Shown here one piece after another: positions 59,309 to 64,000 of a DNA stretch of 64,000 nucleotides. Position 1 is the first letter of the stretch, and each line of letters opens with the position of its first letter. The DNA comes from Xanthomonas hyacinthi (GTDB lineage Bacteria; Pseudomonadota; Gammaproteobacteria; Xanthomonadales; Xanthomonadaceae). The stretch covers positions 2,363,001 to 2,427,000 of the forward strand of contig NZ_CP043476.1 in assembly GCF_009769165.1 (NCBI RefSeq). The letters are read 5' to 3'. The notes beneath the pieces are model-generated. The model saw only the letters and a program-made list of their open reading frames with translations. It ran no database searches and was not told the origin of the DNA. The position numbers and the translations under genes were made by a program.

Positions 59309-60580
59309 TCATCGCGGCGCCTCCGCCGCGCGCGCGATCACCAACGGCTGCCCGGTCAGGCGCTGGATCTCGATCAGCGCGGTCTGCGCCTCGAGCGCGG
59401 CGGCGAGTTGCTGCCGCCGCGCATCGCCGTGCTGCGCCTGCAGCTGCGCCCACTCCAGATAGCTGATCGCGCCGCCGCGGTAGGCGCGCTCGGCGGCGGC
59501 CTCGGCGCGCGCCAGTTTCGGCAGCACGTCCTCGCGCAGGCGCGCCACTTCCAGCCGTGCGGCGCGGTAGCGGCCGTGCGCGTCGGCGAGCGTGGAATAC
59601 AGCGCCAGCGCCTGTGCCTCGCGCTCCACGCCGAGCAGCTCGCGCTCGGCCTCGGCGGCGCGGATCTCCGGCAGCGCGCGCGCCGCGCTGCCCAACGGCA
59701 GCGATACCCCGGCGACCAGGGCGGTGGCGTCGCCATCCTGCAGCCGGCGTACGCCGAACTGCCAGTCCAGATCCGGCCGCGCCTGGCTGCGCGCCAGGCG
59801 CAGCCGCGCCTCGCGCACGCGCGCCTCGCCGGCGAAGCGCGCCAGTTCCGGGGTGGCGTCGAGCAAGTCGGCCAACGCGGCGAAGTCCGGCACCGCCGGC
59901 AGCGCCAGCGGATCGCCGGCCACGCGCGCGAAACCCGGATCGCGTTCGCCCCACAGCACCGACAGGTGGCGGCGCGCGGCATCGTGCTCCTGTTGCGCGC
60001 GGTCGCGCTCCAGTTCCGCACGCGCCTGCAGCGCCTGCGCGGTCAGCAGCACCGATTCGGGCGAGGCGCCGGCCTGCAGCCGCTGCCGCGCCGCGGCGAC
60101 GGTGCGCTGGCGCTGCGCCAGGTCGGCGGCGGCGATGGCCTGGCGCTGCGCGGCGGCGGCAATCGCCAGGTAGCGGCGCGCGACCTCGGCGAGCAGGTCC
60201 AGCCGCGCCAGTTCGCGCTGCGGCGCCAGCGCATCGATGCGCGCCTGGGCCAGGGTGCGGCGCGCGTCGAGCTTGCCGCCGCGCTCGAGCACGCCGGCCA
60301 GGCTGACGGTCAGTTCGGCCTGGTCCAGGCCGCGCGCGGCGCCGCTGCCGAAGGCGTTCTCCAGTTCGGCGCCCAGCCGCAGCGGCGGACGCAGCGCCTC
60401 GCGCTCGGCCTCGGCGGCGAGCACGCGGCGCTGGCCGTCGGCCAGGCGCAGGTCGGGATGGGTCCGGGCGACGCGGGCGAAGGCGTCGTCCAGGGTGAGC
60501 ACAGCATCGGGCGGCACGGCCTGCGCCCACGCGCAGGGCGCGGCCGCGAAGGCGGCAACAGCCGCCAGTCGCAACCACAT
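59309..60580 (-). CDS. czcC: CzcC outer-membrane channel (TolC family)
   Basis: 423 residues with a signal peptide (AAVAAFAAAPCAWAQA) and two TolC/OEP repeats of long amphipathic helices; LTLDDAFARVARTHPDLRLA opens the first. Many Ala/Arg/Leu heptads are seen. It is the outer-membrane tube for the CzcAB pump. It is the second gene of the cluster after the small His-rich protein. Confidence 0.91.
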   Translation of the reverse strand: MWLRLAAVAAFAAAPCAWAQAVPPDAVLTLDDAFARVARTHPDLRLADGQRRVLAAEAEREALRPPLRLGAELENAFGSGAARGLDQAELTVSLAGVLERGGKLDARRTLAQARIDALAPQRELARLDLLAEVARRYLAIAAAAQRQAIAAADLAQRQRTVAAARQRLQAGASPESVLLTAQALQARAELERDRAQQEHDAARRHLSVLWGERDPGFARVAGDPLALPAVPDFAALADLLDATPELARFAGEARVREARLRLARSQARPDLDWQFGVRRLQDGDATALVAGVSLPLGSAARALPEIRAAEAERELLGVEREAQALALYSTLADAHGRYRAARLEVARLREDVLPKLARAEAAAERAYRGGAISYLEWAQLQAQHGDARRQQLAAALEAQTALIEIQRLTGQPLVIARAAEAPR

Positions 60581-60635
60581 GGGACTTCTCCGGAGTCGGG
60601 GATCGATGGACGGGCCGGCAGGCGCCGGCGGTGCA

Positions 60636-61010
60636 TCAAGCCGCGATCGGAGGCCGCAGCGGGGTTTCCAGCAGGTGCGAGCGGTAGTCCTGGTGCACGG
60701 CTGCCGGACGCAGCAGTGCCTTCAACGGCACTCCTTGCCAGGCCAGCGACGACAACAGCGCCGGGCTCTGCCCATGGCAGTAGCCGCTGTGCATCAGCGC
60801 ATGCATCAGGCTGGCGCCATCGCGCTCGCCGGCGCCATCACCGTCGCCACGATGCGGGGCGTCTTCGTCCACGTGCGCCTGGCCGTGCGCCAGCGCATGC
60901 ACGTCGCCCAGCGCGCAGGCCACCGGCGCCACCAGCACGCCCAGCGCCAGCACCGCCAGCGCGATCAGGCGCAGTAACGGGTGCAGCAGGCGGGCACGGC
61001 GGATGGACAT
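60636..61010 (-). CDS. small exported His-rich protein at the head of the czc cluster
   Basis: 124 residues with an N-terminal hydrophobic helix (LIALAVLALGVLVAPVACAL). The mature part is rich in His, Asp and Glu (VHALAHGQAHVDEDAPHR) with a later HALMHSGYCHG segment. It is 55 bases before czcC on the same strand. No family is certain; it resembles the small metal-binding or DUF2946-type proteins that precede copper and czc operons. A periplasmic metal-buffering role is inferred. Confidence 0.7.
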   Translation of the reverse strand: MSIRRARLLHPLLRLIALAVLALGVLVAPVACALGDVHALAHGQAHVDEDAPHRGDGDGAGERDGASLMHALMHSGYCHGQSPALLSSLAWQGVPLKALLRPAAVHQDYRSHLLETPLRPPIAA

Positions 61011-61232
61011 GGCGCCAGCCTAGCGATGCGGGCGGGGTTACACAATCGCAGGGGGCGGATGAGAGGCGCGCGGATCGAGCGGAAGCGGTTGCGCCTTCGT
61101 GCGGCGCGGGCGGTCGTGCCCTCGTCTGGCGCGGTGCCTTTGCATCCTCATGCCGCGCTGGCGGTCGTACCCTCATCCGGCGCTGCGCGCCACCTTCTCC
61201 CGGTGGGAGAAGGAAGAGCACGGGCGTGGCAG

Positions 61233-63062
61233 TTATTGAGGTGCGCTGGGCTTCTGGGAGGCGGGCTGGTGCCGCTGCTTGCTCTCGGCGATGAACGCGC
61301 GGACCTGCTGCTGCAGCACCGGCAGCGGTACCGAGCCCTGCTTCAGCACCGCGTCGTGGAAGGCCTTGATGTCGAAGTCCGCGCCCAGTTCGTGTTCGGC
61401 CTCGGCGCGCAGCTTGACGATGGCGATCTCGCCGAGCTTGTAGCTCAGCGCCTGCCCCGGCCAGGAGATGTAGCGATCGACCTCGGTGGTGACCTCGTGC
61501 TCGCTGAGCGCGGTGTGTTCGCGCAGATAGGCCAGCGCCTGCGCGCGGCTCCAGCCCTTGTGGTGCACGCCGGTGTCGATCACCAGCCGGCAGGCGCGCC
61601 ACATCTCGTAGCTGAGCCGGCCGAAATCCTCGTACGGGGTTTCGTAGATGCCCATCTCCTTGCCCAGCTTCTCGGTGTACAGCGCCCAGCCCTCGCCGTA
61701 GGCGGAGATGTAGTTCTCGCGGCGGAACGCCGGCTGCGCGCCCTGCTCTTCGGCCAGCGCGCCTTGCAGCGAGTGGCCTGGCGAGGATTCGTGCAGGGTC
61801 AGCGCCGGCAGGTTGTACAGCGGCCGCGACGGCAGGTTGTAGGTGTTGAGCCAGTAGGTGCCCACGCCGCCGCGGCCGGCGGTCCAGAACGGCGCGATCT
61901 CCGGCGGCACCGGCACGATGGTGAAGCGTCCGCGCGGCAGCGTGCCGATGAACTTGCCGACTTCGCCATCCACGCGCTTGGCGATCCACGCGGCGCGATC
62001 GAGCAGTTCCTGCGGCGTCTTGACGTAGAACTGCGGATCGGTGCGCAGGAACTGCAGGAACGCCGGGAAGGTCTGCTGCCCGGCCGGCGGCTTGAAGCCG
62101 ACCTGGCGGATGATCGCGTCCATCTCCTTCTGGATCCGCGCCACTTCCTGCAGGCCCAGCTGGTGGATCTGCTCGGGGCGCATTTCCAGCGTGGTGTATT
62201 CGCGGATCTGCTGCTGGTAATAGGCTTTTCCGTCGGGCAGCGCCTCGGCGGCCAGCGTGGTGCGCGCCTGCGGCACGTATTCCTGGCGGTAGAAGGTCAG
62301 CAGCTGCGCATAGGCCGGGATCACCTTGTCGCGGATCGCCGCCTGCGCCTGTTCGCGCAAGGCCTGCTGCTCGGCGGCCGGGATCTGCGCCGGCAGCTGC
62401 TTGAACGGCGCGTACAGCGCGGCGGCGGCGGGGTCCTTCAGTTCGGCGACCCCGGCGATCGAGCCGTCGCGGCCTTCCAGCACCGCGCGCGGCACGCTGA
62501 AACCGCGCTTGAGCCCGGCGCGCATGTTGTCGGTCTGCTGCGCGAAGTAGCGCGGCACGTCGTTGAGCCGCGCGATGTAGGCGCGATACTCGGCCGGTGT
62601 GCGCAGCGTGCGCCGCGCCATGAAGCCCAGGTCCGACCAGAACGAGCTGTCGGAATTGAACGGCATCTCGTAGGCGCGCAGGCGCACCGCGGCGGCGAGG
62701 TTCTCGATCTGCGGGCGGTACACCGCCAGGTTGACTTGGTTGTCGGCCGACAGCTGCGCCGGGTCGAGCGCATCCAGCTGGCGCAGCACGTCCTGCCACA
62801 CCTGCAGCCGCGCGGCCTGCGCCGCCGCGCCGACGTCGGGCAGCTGCGGGTTGTCGCCGCTGCTGTCGCTGTCCTCGTCGGCCTGCCCGACCTGCGCCTG
62901 CCGCCATGCCCATTCCTTCTCGTAGATGGCCTGGAAGCGGGCATCGGTAGCGGAGGCGGCCGCTGCAGGCGGCGGTACGGCAGGCGCTGCGGCCAGCGCC
63001 GGCGTGGAGAGTGCGAGCGCGAGCAACAGGGACGCGGCCAGCGGGGTCTTGGCGATCGGCAT
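61233..63062 (-). CDS. DUF885 family exported peptidase-like protein
   Basis: 609 residues with a signal peptide (LAASLLLALALSTPALAAAP). DUF885 proteins are zinc-peptidase-like; the hallmark HESSPGHSLQ near residue 410 is the HExxPGH motif, with a following Glu in YGEGWALYTEKLG as the third ligand. They are usually periplasmic. A TTG at 63077 is an alternative start, but the ATG at 63062 gives a cleaner signal peptide. There is no clear operon with the neighbouring czc genes (220-base gap). Confidence 0.9.
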   Translation of the reverse strand: MPIAKTPLAASLLLALALSTPALAAAPAVPPPAAAASATDARFQAIYEKEWAWRQAQVGQADEDSDSSGDNPQLPDVGAAAQAARLQVWQDVLRQLDALDPAQLSADNQVNLAVYRPQIENLAAAVRLRAYEMPFNSDSSFWSDLGFMARRTLRTPAEYRAYIARLNDVPRYFAQQTDNMRAGLKRGFSVPRAVLEGRDGSIAGVAELKDPAAAALYAPFKQLPAQIPAAEQQALREQAQAAIRDKVIPAYAQLLTFYRQEYVPQARTTLAAEALPDGKAYYQQQIREYTTLEMRPEQIHQLGLQEVARIQKEMDAIIRQVGFKPPAGQQTFPAFLQFLRTDPQFYVKTPQELLDRAAWIAKRVDGEVGKFIGTLPRGRFTIVPVPPEIAPFWTAGRGGVGTYWLNTYNLPSRPLYNLPALTLHESSPGHSLQGALAEEQGAQPAFRRENYISAYGEGWALYTEKLGKEMGIYETPYEDFGRLSYEMWRACRLVIDTGVHHKGWSRAQALAYLREHTALSEHEVTTEVDRYISWPGQALSYKLGEIAIVKLRAEAEHELGADFDIKAFHDAVLKQGSVPLPVLQQQVRAFIAESKQRHQPASQKPSAPQ

Positions 63063-63225
63063 GGGGGAAACAGGCAATGGGAACGAGATCCGATGATCGC
63101 ACCCCGGGCGCGGCGGGGGGTGGGCCGGAAGTATGGGAGCCGACTACGCAAGCAATGGAGCAGAGGGATGCACGACGTGCGTTCTCGCCGCGACTGCAGC
63201 AGCACCGCGGCTGGCGCGCCCCTCC

Positions 63226-63290
63226 TGTGGGGACTTCAGTCGCGACGGGCCTTGCCAGGAACGCTCGTCGCGACTGAAGTCGCTCCCACA
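63226..63290. repeat. REP palindrome upstream of ttcA
   Basis: Imperfect arms TGTGGGGACTTCAGTCGCGA and TCGCGACTGAAGTCGCTCCC with a short spacer. Same family as the other REPs in the window; it lies about 90 bases before ttcA. Confidence 0.85.
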
Positions 63291-63378
63291 AATGTGCACC
63301 GCGCCGCGATCTCGCGTGCGTACCGCATCCGCGTCCGTGCACCGCGCCCTCGGGTCATGCCGACTACAATGCGCGCCG

Positions 63379-64000
63379 ATGACCTCCGCGCCCCTGCCCC
63401 TGCCGCAACGCCTCGCCGATCCCGCCCCGCGCGCGCGGCGCACGCCGTCGGCGCTGGGCAAGCGCCTGTGCCGGCAGGTCGGCCAGGCGATCGCCGATTT
63501 CGGCATGATCGAGGCCGGCGACAAGGTCATGGTGTGCCTGTCCGGCGGCAAGGACAGCTACACCCTGCTGGACATCCTGTTGCAGCTGCAGCGCAAGGCG
63601 CCGGTGCCGTTCGAGCTGGTCGCGGTGAACCTGGACCAGAAGCAGCCCGGCTTCCCCGCGCAGGTGCTGCCCGACTACCTGCGCGCGCTCGGCGTGGCCT
63701 GGCACGTGATCGAGCAGGACACCTATTCGGTGGTCAGCCGCGTGGTGCCCGAAGGCAAGACCATGTGTTCGCTGTGCGCGCGGCTGCGCCGCGGCGCGCT
63801 GTACCGCTATGCCGCCGAGAACGGGATCAACAAGATCGCGCTGGGCCACCACCGCGACGACCTCGTCGCCACCTTCTTCATGAACCTGTTCTTCCATGCC
63901 AAGCTCGCGGCGATGGCGCCGAAGCTGCGCAGCGACGACGGCCGCCACGTGGTGATCCGGCCGCTGGCCTACGTGCGCGAAGCCGACATCGCCGACTACG
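63379..64000 (+). CDS. ttcA: tRNA 2-thiocytidine synthetase TtcA, 5' part
   Basis: At least 207 codons; the gene runs off the right edge. The PP-loop [11 protein letters not shown] (about residue 54), the first Cys pair [11 protein letters not shown] (about 132) and [20 protein letters not shown] are characteristic. TtcA adds sulphur to C32 of several tRNAs using ATP and a 4Fe-4S cluster. The ATG at 63379 gives the usual start with a short Arg/Pro-rich leader. Confidence 0.95.
   Translation, partial: MTSAPLPLPQRLADPAPRARRTPSALGKRLCRQVGQAIADFGMIEAGDKVMVCLSGGKDSYTLLDILLQLQRKAPVPFELVAVNLDQKQPGFPAQVLPDYLRALGVAWHVIEQDTYSVVSRVVPEGKTMCSLCARLRRGALYRYAAENGINKIALGHHRDDLVATFFMNLFFHAKLAAMAPKLRSDDGRHVVIRPLAYVREADIADY

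Overview
The window is a high-GC gammaproteobacterial chromosome segment that is most likely Xanthomonas (Lysobacteraceae). The evidence is a giant XopAD/Skwp type III effector gene with a perfect PIP box, a putative type IV secretion effector with the Xanthomonas XVIPCD targeting domain beside a candidate immunity lipoprotein, and REP palindromes (GGAGCGGCTTCAGYCGCGAC type) with a RAYT transposase gene. High GC suggests the translucens/hyacinthi/sacchari side of the genus, but this is not proven. No rRNA, tRNA, CRISPR array or complete IS element was seen.

Bases 1-21605 are mainly catabolic. Positions 1-12510 look like a D-amino-acid and acyl-amino-acid module: dgcA (partial) and dgcN for D-glutamate, an amidase translationally coupled to an AraC regulator, a YkvI-type permease, a TonB-dependent receptor, an exported alpha/beta hydrolase and an exported N-acyl-D-amino-acid deacylase. 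Positions 12923-21605 hold a lower lysine pathway: amaB (aminoadipate semialdehyde dehydrogenase), a divergent LysR regulator, a class III aminotransferase, ydiJ (D-2-hydroxyglutarate dehydrogenase) and hglS (2-oxoadipate decarboxylase). Together these could convert aminoadipate semialdehyde to 2-oxoglutarate.

Bases 21915-29144 are housekeeping: xth, a GFA-type zinc protein, a small membrane protein, a phosphopantetheinyl transferase, rsmG, parA, parB, a nucleotide-sugar epimerase, a GT2 glycosyltransferase and a small lipid-A-synthase-like membrane protein.

Bases 29199-44847 are an accessory region. It holds a RAYT gene flanked by REPs, a chimeric relic of type VI secretion genes (vgrG and tagH pieces), usp and maa, the predicted T4SS effector/immunity pair, an M61 peptidase, a decayed second copy of maa-usp, and xopAD (2467 codons). 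XopAD carries about 17 Skwp repeats. It also has a middle region with motifs resembling two-barrel RNA polymerases and two C-terminal RelA/SpoT-like segments; the last two are my inference.

Bases 45070-64000 return to core genes: uvrD, a LysR/MFS divergent pair, an FAD/NAD(P)-binding protein, a cardiolipin synthase, rpmG-rpmB, a czc heavy-metal efflux cluster (small His-rich protein, czcC, czcB, czcA, CDF transporter), a DUF885 peptidase-like protein and the start of ttcA.
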